Part shown: one piece after another, positions 1 to 6,334 of the stretch
Layout: every line of letters starts with the position of its first letter
Numbering within the stretch: the first letter of the stretch is position 1
NCBI GenBank assembly: GCA_004556395.1
Contig: SFHK01000019.1
Coordinates: 1-35,366 of the forward strand
Source of the DNA: Clostridiales bacterium
GTDB lineage: Bacteria; Bacillota; Clostridia; Christensenellales; Aristaeellaceae
Length of the DNA stretch: 35,366 nucleotides
Direction of reading: 5' to 3'
Notes under the pieces: model-generated
The model's input: the letters and a program-made list of their open reading frames with translations, nothing else
What the model was told of the DNA's origin: nothing
Database searches by the model: none
Position numbers and translations under genes: made by a program

Positions 1-1
1 T

Positions 2-223
2 TCGTTCGCCGCCGCCCTGTCCGAAGCCTTCGGCCGGGACGTCACCGACGCGCTCATTCACCATCTGTACTCCATCGACGAGTACGCGCAGGAGTCGCTA
101 CTGACTCGCAGACGCGGACTTCGAACGCTGCGCAGGAAGTACTTCGCGCGGCATCCGCGCGCTTCGACCGCCGACAGACGCGACTTCTTCCATACGCGCA
201 GACATTCCGCAGCCGTCTTGTAA
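2..223 (+). CDS. C-terminal 73 residues of an unrecognised protein
   Basis: An open frame enters from the left edge and stops with TAA at 221-223. The visible part begins SFAAALSEAFGRDVTDALIH and becomes very basic towards the end (RRRGLRTLRRKYFARH). The GC-rich third codon positions match the real genes nearby, and the frame runs cleanly up to the leader of the next gene, so it is probably a true gene end. I do not recognise the family. A GC-rich hairpin with a three-base loop (GCGCCC-AAA-GGGCGC, 258-272) follows it. That hairpin lacks a T tract, so it is at best a weak terminator. Confidence 0.5.
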   Translation, partial: SFAAALSEAFGRDVTDALIHHLYSIDEYAQESLLTRRRGLRTLRRKYFARHPRASTADRRDFFHTRRHSAAVL

Positions 224-275
224 ATCGAATTTCGCCGGCCTTGCCGCAGAAAGATATGCGCCCAAAGGGCGCGAC

Positions 276-392
276 CGCGGGAATAAAAACACGTTCCGGC
301 CGGTAGTCCGGAAGTGAGGGGCTCGTCCTCTCATCAGTAACCTGCCTCCTTGGTTGTCCGTTTCCCGCGTTTCAGCTTCATATTCAAGGAGG
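276..392 (+). promoter_or_regulatory. yjdF-type (azaaromatic-sensing) riboswitch leader with anti-Shine-Dalgarno
   Basis: The 176-base leader in front of yjdF folds well. An outer helix pairs CGCGGGA (276-282) with TCCCGCG (363-369). Inside are a hairpin TTCCGG/CCGGAA around 294-312 and a GAGG/CCTC hairpin around 317-330. CCTCCTT (345-351) is the exact complement of the AAGGAGG ribosome site (386-392) of yjdF, so part of the aptamer can mask translation start. Known biology: the yjdF RNA class lies directly upstream of yjdF genes and responds to azaaromatic compounds. Assignment here rests on position, fold and the anti-SD, not on a covariance model. The switch should act on translation, since no intrinsic terminator is visible in the leader. 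Confidence 0.72.
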
Positions 393-399
393 ATTTCCC

Positions 400-822
400 A
401 TGGCAGACGTAAGCGTAACGCTGACCGTCTTATTTGATGAACCCTTTTGGGTGGGTCTGTACGAGCGCGAAACGGACGGACGCTACGAAGTGGCGCGCGT
501 CGTCTTCGGCGCGGAGCCGAAGGACTACGAGGTGCAGGCATGGCTGCTGGCAAATGCCTACACCCTGCGCTTCAGTCCGTCCCTCGAAAGTGTCAAGCGC
601 ATCTCAAACGAACGCGTCAACCCCAAGCGCAGGCAGCGTCAGGCCGTCCGCCAGCTGGAAAACACCGGCATCGGCACGCGCGCCCAGCAGGCGCTCTCCC
701 TTCTGCGCGAGCAAAACGCCGTTCAGCGCCGCGAGCGAACGAAGGAAGAGAAGGAAGCCGAAGCGGCGCACCAGTTCCAGCTTCATCAGCAGAAGCGCCG
801 CGAAAAGCACCGCGGGCATTGA
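400..822 (+). CDS. yjdF: YjdF family protein (DUF2992)
   Basis: The 140-residue product starts with a strand-rich domain containing DEPFWVGLYERETDGRYEVA and VFGAEPKDYEV, which are the hallmarks of the YjdF/DUF2992 family. The C-terminal half (from about residue 72) is a long basic and acidic helix (RRERTKEEKEAEAAHQFQLHQQKRREK), as in other members. The start ATG is 7 bases after a perfect AAGGAGG. The biochemical function of YjdF is not known; its genes are linked to a riboswitch that senses planar nitrogen heterocycles, which points to a role in coping with such toxins. The putative riboswitch lies immediately upstream, and an APH-like kinase follows after 34 bases with its own ribosome site, so the two are probably co-transcribed. 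Confidence 0.9.
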   Translation: MADVSVTLTVLFDEPFWVGLYERETDGRYEVARVVFGAEPKDYEVQAWLLANAYTLRFSPSLESVKRISNERVNPKRRQRQAVRQLENTGIGTRAQQALSLLREQNAVQRRERTKEEKEAEAAHQFQLHQQKRREKHRGH

Positions 823-856
823 AAACGACCGAGACCGATAATTCAGGAGGAATTCC

Positions 857-1633
857 ATGCAGACGAACGAACACGCACAGCTGCCCGCGTCCATCGCCGC
901 GCGGATACAGGGCGCGCAGGAGCAGGTGAACCGCGCGGGCTGCTCCGGCGCGGGCGTATCCCTTTTTGACGTGGACGGCGGCTTATATTTGAAGACCGAC
1001 GCGCCGGGCCGGCTGGCGCGGGAAGCGACGATGCAGGCCTATCTGCACGAGAAGGGCTTCGCGCCGGAGGTGCTGGCCTACGAAACCGGCGCGCGCGATT
1101 TTCTGCTGTCGCGCCGGGCGCGGGGTGAAACGGCGATCTTCCCCGCCTACCGCGCCGAACCCGCGCGCCTTGCGGCGGAGCTGGGACGCGCGGCGCGGCG
1201 GCTGCACGAAACCGCCGCGGACGACTGTCCCATTCGCGGCCTGTCCGCCGAATGGCTGGGCACGTTTGAACGGTCACGCGTGGAAAACCGCAGCCTGTAT
1301 CCTCCCGTCGCCGCGTATCTGCGCATCGGCAGCGCCGAGGAAGTCTGCCGATACGTCGACCGACACGCAAATCTTCTCCGCGACGACGCGCTGATCCACG
1401 GCGATTTCTGCCTGCCCAACTGCATGCTGGAGGATTTTCACTTTACCGAGTTCATCGACGCGGGCGGCGCGGGCGTGGGAAATCGCCACTTCGACCTGTT
1501 CTGGACGCTCTGGTCGCTGAACCGAAACCTCGCCTGCGACGACTTCCGCGACATTTTCCTCAACGCCTACGGCCGCGGCGACGTGGACGAGCGTCTCATC
1601 CGCCTGTCCGGCTATCTGTGCGCGTTTGACTGA
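857..1633 (+). CDS. Aminoglycoside 3'-phosphotransferase-like kinase
   Basis: The 258-residue product has the length and layout of the APH(3') family, small cytosolic kinases that phosphorylate hydroxyls of kanamycin-type antibiotics with ATP. Visible landmarks: lysine 46 in YLKTD (ATP phosphate contact), glutamate 56 in REA, the catalytic loop LIHGDFCLPN with Asp183 and Asn188, and the metal-binding FIDAG with Asp201. The usual G-x-x-D-R after this motif reads GVGNR here. The C-terminus (DERLIRLSGYLCAF) aligns with the last helix of APH(3')-II. ATG follows AGGAGG (845-850) with 6 bases between. It lies 34 bases after yjdF in the same direction, with no terminator between, so it should share the riboswitch leader. 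True substrate is unproven; a drug kinase or a housekeeping small-molecule kinase are both possible. Confidence 0.85.
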   Translation: MQTNEHAQLPASIAARIQGAQEQVNRAGCSGAGVSLFDVDGGLYLKTDAPGRLAREATMQAYLHEKGFAPEVLAYETGARDFLLSRRARGETAIFPAYRAEPARLAAELGRAARRLHETAADDCPIRGLSAEWLGTFERSRVENRSLYPPVAAYLRIGSAEEVCRYVDRHANLLRDDALIHGDFCLPNCMLEDFHFTEFIDAGGAGVGNRHFDLFWTLWSLNRNLACDDFRDIFLNAYGRGDVDERLIRLSGYLCAFD

Positions 1634-1731
1634 CGCTTTCCCAGAAGCAGCGCGTCATAATGTTGTCCAGATATTGTGCCGCGCGCTGCGCGGGAATTTG
1701 CGCGAAACTTCACCCGAACGGGCAACGCTCG

Positions 1732-1740
1732 TGCTATAAT
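1732..1740 (+). promoter_or_regulatory. Extended -10 promoter of the ABC exporter gene
   Basis: TGC-TATAAT at 1732-1740 is a perfect -10 hexamer with an upstream TG extension. No good -35 hexamer lies 16-18 bases upstream, which is typical of extended -10 promoters. It stands 27 bases before the start codon. Confidence 0.7.
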
Positions 1741-1766
1741 ACGGAAAGATTGGAGGGATTTTGGCC

Positions 1767-4307
1767 ATGCTGAGTCTGATTGGCATTGAAAAGGAGTACC
1801 GAACCGGCGGCCAGAGCGTGAAGGCGCTGGACGGCGTTTCCATCACCTTTCGAAAAAATGAATTTGTATCGATCCTCGGGCCGTCGGGATGCGGCAAGAC
1901 GACGCTTCTGAACCTGATCGGCGGTCTCGACCACGCCACCGCCGGCGATCTGGTGATTCGCGGCAAGTCCACGAAGGACTTTTCCGAGAAGGACTGGGAC
2001 GCGTACCGCAACCACACCATCGGCTTTGTGTTTCAGAGCTACAACCTGATTCCGCATCAGACGGTGCTGGCCAACGTCGAGCTGGCGCTGACGCTGACGG
2101 GCGTTTCCCGCGCCGAGCGCCGGGCGCGCGCCGAGGAAGCGCTGAAGCGCGTGGGTCTGGGCGACCAGCTTCACAAGAAGCCGTCGCAGATGTCCGGCGG
2201 GCAGATGCAGCGCGTGGCGATTGCGCGCGCGCTGATCAACAACCCGGACGTGCTGCTGGCCGACGAGCCCACCGGCGCGCTGGACAGCGAAACCAGCGTT
2301 CAGGTGATGGAGCTTTTAAAGGAAATCGCCCGCGACCGGCTGGTGATCATGGTCACGCACAACCCGGAGCTGGCGCAGGCGTATTCCACGCGCGTCATCC
2401 GGCTGCTGGACGGCCGCGTGGTGGACGATACCCTGCCCGCCGAGCCCGAGACCAAAGCGCCCGCGCCGCAGGGCAAGGTGAAAAAGCCGGGCATGTCGTT
2501 CTTCACGGCGCTGTCCTTGTCGCTCAACAACCTGCTCACCAAAAAGACGCGCACGATCCTCGTGGCCTTCGCCGGTTCCATCGGCATCATCGGCATCGCG
2601 CTGATTCTGTCGCTGTCGCACGGCTTCCGCAGCTATATCTCCCGCGTGGAAGAGGAAACGCTGTCCGGCTATCCGCTCACCATCACCTCCGAAGCGATGG
2701 ATTCCTCCGCGCTCCTGGAAAGCATGAGCGGCCAGCACACGGACGACGGCGCGCGCGAGGAGGGCTACATCCATTCCGGCGAAATCATGACCGACATGTT
2801 CGCCGCCATGATGAACGGCGTGGAGAAAAACGATCTGGCCGCGTTCAAGGCGCAGATTGACGGCGACGCCGACTTCCGCGCGCTGACGAGCGATGTGAGC
2901 TATCAATACGACGCAGACCTTCAGATCTGGTCGACCGACGGGGAGAAGCCCTTGCAGGTGAACCCGTCCAAGGTCTTTGAAAGCATGATGGGCATGAGCA
3001 TGTCCGGCGACATGAACGCCTACATGAGCAGCATGAATTCGATGTCCACGGCGTTCGGCGGGCGCAGCATGAACGCGTGGACGGAGCTGATCGACAACCG
3101 CGCGCTGCTGGATCAGCAATACGACGTGATCGCCGGGCGCTGGCCCGAATCGAAGGAAGAGCTTGTGCTGGTGGTCAACGAGGACAACAGCCTGAGCGAA
3201 ATGACGCTGTACACGCTGGGTCTCAAGCCGCAGAGCGAGCTTTCCTATTTTTTCGCCAGCTTCGTGCGCGGCCAGTCGTTCGAGCTGAAGAAGGAGCGCT
3301 ATTCCTACGAGCAGCTTCTGAGCCTCACCTATCAGCTGGTGCTGCCCGCGGCGTACTATGAGAAGAACCCGGAGACGGGGCTGTACGAGGACATTCGCTC
3401 AGACGCGGCCAAGCTTCAGGCGGCGCTCGAAAACGGACTCACGCTGCGCGTGGTCGGCATTGTGCGCCCCAGCGAGGATTCCGTGGCGCGCGGCATGAAC
3501 GGCGGCAGCATCGGCTATCTGAAATCGCTGACTGACGCGTACATCACCTCCGCCCGCGAAACCGAAATCGTCCGCGCGCAGATGGAAAATCCGGAAACGG
3601 ACGTGTTTACCGGCCTGCCGCTCGCGAAGGAAGCGACGGCCAGCACCGGAACGCTGCGCGCGCAGGCGACGCAAACCGCGCAGACGACCTACGCGGAGAA
3701 TCTGAAAACGCTGGGCGCGGCCGACCTGTCCGTGCCGTCCTCCATCGTGATCTATCCGAAGAACTTCGAAGCCAAAAAGGCCATCACCGACTACATCGAC
3801 GAGTACAACGCCCGCATGGAAGCGGAGGGACACGAGGAGCGCGTGCTGCGCTACACCGACTATATCGGCGTGCTGCTCTCCGGCGTGACCACGATCATCG
3901 ACGCCATCACCTACGTGCTGATCGCCTTTGTGGCCATTTCGCTGGTGGTTTCGTCCATCATGATCGGCGTAATCACCTACATCTCCGTGCTCGAGCGCAC
4001 GAAGGAAATCGGCATCCTGCGCGCCATCGGCGCGTCGAAGCGCGACATTTCCCGCGTGTTCAACGCGGAAACGCTCATCGTGGGCTTCCTTGCCGGAGCC
4101 ATGGGCATCGGCATTTCCTGCCTGCTCATCCTGCCCGCGAACGCGATCATTCAGAACCTCACCGGCATTGCCAATATGGCGAAGCTGCCCGTGGACGGCG
4201 CAGTGGCGCTGGTGGCCATCAGCATGCTGCTGACCCTCATCGCCGGCCTGATTCCCTCCCGCTTCGCCGCCCGCCGCGACCCCGTCGAGGCACTGAGAAG
4301 CGAATAA
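1767..4307 (+). CDS. ABC exporter, ATPase fused to FtsX/MacB-type permease
   Basis: The 846-residue product carries a MacB/LolD-class ATPase in the first ~225 residues: Walker A GPSGCGKTT (residues 38-46), signature SGGQMQRVAIARAL, Walker B VLLADEPTGALD and an H-loop VTHN. A basic linker leads to a first membrane helix (about 263-285, LVAFAGSIGIIGIALIL). About 400 extracytoplasmic residues follow, then three helices near the C-terminus in the FtsX fold, ending RFAARRDPVEALRSE. Such fused proteins act as mechanotransmission exporters for peptides, antibiotics or envelope components. A TTG at 1761 is also in frame, but the GGAGGG site (1752-1757) is 9 bases from the ATG and only 3 from the TTG. 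It is a single-gene unit with its own promoter and terminator, and no partner membrane-fusion protein is adjacent. The cargo is unknown. Confidence 0.9.
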   Translation: MLSLIGIEKEYRTGGQSVKALDGVSITFRKNEFVSILGPSGCGKTTLLNLIGGLDHATAGDLVIRGKSTKDFSEKDWDAYRNHTIGFVFQSYNLIPHQTVLANVELALTLTGVSRAERRARAEEALKRVGLGDQLHKKPSQMSGGQMQRVAIARALINNPDVLLADEPTGALDSETSVQVMELLKEIARDRLVIMVTHNPELAQAYSTRVIRLLDGRVVDDTLPAEPETKAPAPQGKVKKPGMSFFTALSLSLNNLLTKKTRTILVAFAGSIGIIGIALILSLSHGFRSYISRVEEETLSGYPLTITSEAMDSSALLESMSGQHTDDGAREEGYIHSGEIMTDMFAAMMNGVEKNDLAAFKAQIDGDADFRALTSDVSYQYDADLQIWSTDGEKPLQVNPSKVFESMMGMSMSGDMNAYMSSMNSMSTAFGGRSMNAWTELIDNRALLDQQYDVIAGRWPESKEELVLVVNEDNSLSEMTLYTLGLKPQSELSYFFASFVRGQSFELKKERYSYEQLLSLTYQLVLPAAYYEKNPETGLYEDIRSDAAKLQAALENGLTLRVVGIVRPSEDSVARGMNGGSIGYLKSLTDAYITSARETEIVRAQMENPETDVFTGLPLAKEATASTGTLRAQATQTAQTTYAENLKTLGAADLSVPSSIVIYPKNFEAKKAITDYIDEYNARMEAEGHEERVLRYTDYIGVLLSGVTTIIDAITYVLIAFVAISLVVSSIMIGVITYISVLERTKEIGILRAIGASKRDISRVFNAETLIVGFLAGAMGIGISCLLILPANAIIQNLTGIANMAKLPVDGAVALVAISMLLTLIAGLIPSRFAARRDPVEALRSE

Positions 4308-4319
4308 CCCCCCCCCCCC
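4308..4319 (+). repeat. C12 homopolymer directly after the stop codon
   Basis: Twelve consecutive C residues follow the TAA of the exporter gene. Nothing is encoded by the tract itself. An inverted repeat, GGCAAATCT (4330-4338) with AGATTTGCC (4352-4360), follows closely. Confidence 0.9.
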
Positions 4320-4380
4320 GCGGCTCTCCGGCAAATCTCGAATTGAATTCCAGATTTGCCAAAGTCTGTCTCCCCCATAA

Positions 4381-4437
4381 ACAGGACGGCTCCGCGCCGG
4401 TACGAACCGATGCGGAGCCGCCTGTTTTATTGTTTTT
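4381..4437 (+). terminator. Rho-independent terminator, probably bidirectional
   Basis: A long hairpin pairs CGGCTCCGC (4387-4395) with GCGGAGCCG (4412-4420), extended by ACAGG/CCTGT, and runs into TTTTATTGTTTTT on the plus strand. It ends the exporter transcript. The convergent minus-strand gene stops at 4442, so the same stem may serve both; on the minus strand it is followed by a short T-containing stretch. Confidence 0.85.
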
Positions 4438-4441
4438 CGAA

Positions 4442-5179
4442 TCAGCCGAGAATCTCTTCCATTTCCACGAAGTTGAGCGTCAGCGCCGTATCCTCCGCGA
4501 CGGCGATTTCGAGCGTGCGCGTGTCCACGGGCGCGGCGTCGTCGGCGCTGCCGTAGTACAGCGTCAGGTGCGCCGTTCCGGCGGTCAGGCCGCGGAAGCT
4601 GGCGACCCACTCGCCGCCCACGCCGAGCAGTCCCTCTTCGTTTTCGAAGGGCGCGTATTCGGCGGTCACAAGCTCCAGAACGGCGGGATTGTCGATCTCA
4701 TACGTCCAGCTGTAGCCGGTGGTGGCGTTCGCGTCCAGACGCACGGTGAGCACGCGCGCGTCCTCGCTCATCTCGACCCACGTATCCGCGTAGGTTTCCA
4801 CGTACTTCGCGGACTCGATTTCGATCTTCTGCGCATCGTTCACGCTCAGGTCGAGCACGGCGGTCGCCGCCGGGAACGCGCCGTCCTTTTCATAGGAAAG
4901 ACGCAGCTCCGTAAGCCCCGTCTTCCTGCCGGTCGCCTTGTAGCTGGCCGCCCACTGGCCGTTCTCGTATTCCATCGTCAGAAGCTCGAGCACATCCTCG
5001 TCGGAAAACTCGGCGTTCCACGCGTAGCCGTTCGCCTCGTCGCCGGGCAGGCGCACGGTAAGCACCGTATCCTCCGCGCTCAGTTCAAACCAGTCTCCCT
5101 CAAGCGCTTCCGCCTGTGCGCCGCAAAGCAGCGAAAGAAGCAGGCAGGCCGCCATACAGAGCGTCAGAAATCTCTTCAT
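4442..5179 (-). CDS. Exported double chagasin-type (I42) protease inhibitor
   Basis: The 245-residue product has a signal peptide (hydrophobic core LTLCMAACLLLSLLC, likely cleavage after AQA at about residue 23) and two similar domains. Each has the chagasin loop: ANGYAWNAEF near residues 49-58 and ATTGYSWTYEI in the second half. Each also has the later aromatic turn: GQWAASYKATG, then GGEWVASFRGLTAG. Chagasin/I42 proteins block papain-family cysteine proteases with these loops. Two domains in tandem would allow two proteases, or one protease twice, to be bound. No lipobox is present, so it is probably secreted or held loosely at the wall. ATG follows GGAGG closely. Its promoter faces away from that of the SH3b gene. 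No cysteine protease gene is visible in the window. Confidence 0.75.
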   Translation of the reverse strand: MKRFLTLCMAACLLLSLLCGAQAEALEGDWFELSAEDTVLTVRLPGDEANGYAWNAEFSDEDVLELLTMEYENGQWAASYKATGRKTGLTELRLSYEKDGAFPAATAVLDLSVNDAQKIEIESAKYVETYADTWVEMSEDARVLTVRLDANATTGYSWTYEIDNPAVLELVTAEYAPFENEEGLLGVGGEWVASFRGLTAGTAHLTLYYGSADDAAPVDTRTLEIAVAEDTALTLNFVEMEEILG

Positions 5180-5227
5180 ATCATTTTTCCTCCTTATCCG
5201 TTCCTCTATATATTTCAGAACAAATAG

Positions 5228-5256
5228 ATTGTATCACGGATATATGTCTTTTTCAA
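5228..5256 (-). promoter_or_regulatory. Sigma-A promoter of the I42 inhibitor gene
   Basis: On the minus strand TTGAAA (5251-5256) is separated by exactly 17 bases from TACAAT (5228-5233), about 50 bases before the start codon. Confidence 0.75.
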
Positions 5257-5326
5257 GTAATTGTCAGGAAGTTTTTATGTCTCGCCGTTTCAGAACAAGA
5301 TTTAACGAAGAAACCCGCCTTCCGTC

Positions 5327-5355
5327 TTGACAATATTTTTCAAAAGTGTTACAAT
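5327..5355 (+). promoter_or_regulatory. Sigma-A promoter of the SH3b gene
   Basis: TTGACA (5327-5332), a 17-base spacer and TACAAT (5350-5355) precede the gene by 33 bases. The -35 is a consensus match. It is divergent from the inhibitor promoter, 71 bases away. Confidence 0.8.
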
Positions 5356-5388
5356 TTCCCCATCGATAGAAAAGGAAGGGTGATCGGT

Positions 5389-6099
5389 ATGAAGAAATTG
5401 CTTTCGGTTCTGCTTGCTCTGTCGCTGATTCTCTCGCTGGCCGCGGGCGCTGCCGTAGCCGAAACGACGTATGTCTACATCAACGGCGCGACCGTGCACG
5501 TGCGCGACGGCGCGGGCACCGAGTATTGGAGTCTGGGCATCGCTCATAAGGGCGAAGCGCTGGTGTATAAGAATTCGATCGTGACGGACGACCGCGGCGT
5601 GGACTGGTACAAGGTGTCCTTCAAGGGCACGACGGGCTATGTTTCCTCCCGCTACGCGTCCTTTGACAAGAACGGCGTCAAGTACGTCTACGTCAAGGGC
5701 AACACGGTGAACGTGCGCGAGAGCAACAATCTGAAAGCCAAAATCATCGCCATCGTACATAAGAACGAGCGCCTGACCTATACCGCCACCGCCAAGGACA
5801 GCCGCGGCGTGGTGTGGTACAAGGTGTTCGTCGGCAGCAAGACGGGCTGGATCTCCTCCCGCTACGCCTCCACGTCCTCCTCCTGGGACGAAACAAGCTA
5901 CGTAAAGGCAAGCAATGGCCAGACGTGGGTTCGCAAGAATCCCAGCCTGAGCGGCGCGAAGCTGACCGTGCTGGAAGAGGGCGACTACGCGGAGTATCTG
6001 GGCGAGAAGTCCCGCGACAGCCGCGGCGTGCTGTGGTATAAGGTCAAGTTCGACGGTAAGACCGGCTGGGTTTCCTCCCGCTACACGAAAATCGTCTGA
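5389..6099 (+). CDS. Exported triple SH3b-domain protein
   Basis: The 236-residue product starts with a signal peptide (MKKLLSVLLALSLILSLAAG, likely cut after AVA) and contains three bacterial SH3 repeats. Each starts with a V-x-V-R segment (ATVHVRDGAG, NTVNVRESNN, QTWVRKNPSL) and ends with the same cassette: GVDWYKVSFKGTTGYVSSRY, GVVWYKVFVGSKTGWISSRY, GVLWYKVKFDGKTGWVSSRY. SH3b domains bind peptidoglycan or cell-wall peptides. There is no enzymatic domain, so this is probably a wall-associated binding or adaptor protein. The frame is open far upstream, but this ATG has a GGAAGGG site 8 bases before it, lies just after a strong promoter, and begins the signal peptide. The three units are close enough in sequence to suggest recent internal duplication. 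Confidence 0.85.
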   Translation: MKKLLSVLLALSLILSLAAGAAVAETTYVYINGATVHVRDGAGTEYWSLGIAHKGEALVYKNSIVTDDRGVDWYKVSFKGTTGYVSSRYASFDKNGVKYVYVKGNTVNVRESNNLKAKIIAIVHKNERLTYTATAKDSRGVVWYKVFVGSKTGWISSRYASTSSSWDETSYVKASNGQTWVRKNPSLSGAKLTVLEEGDYAEYLGEKSRDSRGVLWYKVKFDGKTGWVSSRYTKIV

Positions 6100-6124
6100 T
6101 CCGCGCAATTTACAATCCGCCTGC

Positions 6125-6160
6125 GGGCACAGCAGCTTGGGCTGTTGTGCCCGTTTCGGT
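6125..6160 (+). terminator. Terminator after the SH3b gene
   Basis: GGGCACAGCAG (6125-6135) pairs with CTGTTGTGCCC (6142-6152), one G-T wobble, six-base loop, followed by GTTTCGGTTT. It stands 25 bases after the stop codon. Confidence 0.8.
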
Positions 6161-6239
6161 TTCCCGAAGCCTTTGGAATGTGCAGAATTTTCCCTCGAAT
6201 ATGCGAGATTTTCGGCGCGTACAATCGCTTAGCGTAATT

Positions 6240-6275
6240 TGCACATCGATTGAGCGCAATGTGCAGGATCTGCAC
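6240..6275 (+). promoter_or_regulatory. Two interlocking inverted repeats, possible operator
   Basis: TGCACAT (6240-6246) is matched by ATGTGCA (6259-6265), and GTGCAG (6261-6266) by CTGCAC (6270-6275) across GAT. The two share bases, so they form a composite binding-site-like pattern ending 24 bases before the TATAAT of the next gene. The binding protein is unknown. Confidence 0.35.
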
Positions 6276-6298
6276 GTGCCTTTTCGCCGCTCCCGCGA

Positions 6299-6304
6299 TA
6301 TAAT
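6299..6304 (+). promoter_or_regulatory. -10 element of the coiled-coil gene
   Basis: Perfect TATAAT 30 bases before the start codon. There is no convincing -35 at the right distance, so an activator at the upstream inverted repeats is possible. Confidence 0.5.
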
Positions 6305-6334
6305 TGGGTTATTATCGAACGAAGGAGCAGATTT

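Noticed and set aside
4343..5227. A 294-codon plus-strand frame
   Set aside because: It is antisense to the well-supported I42 inhibitor gene, which has a signal peptide, ribosome site and promoter.
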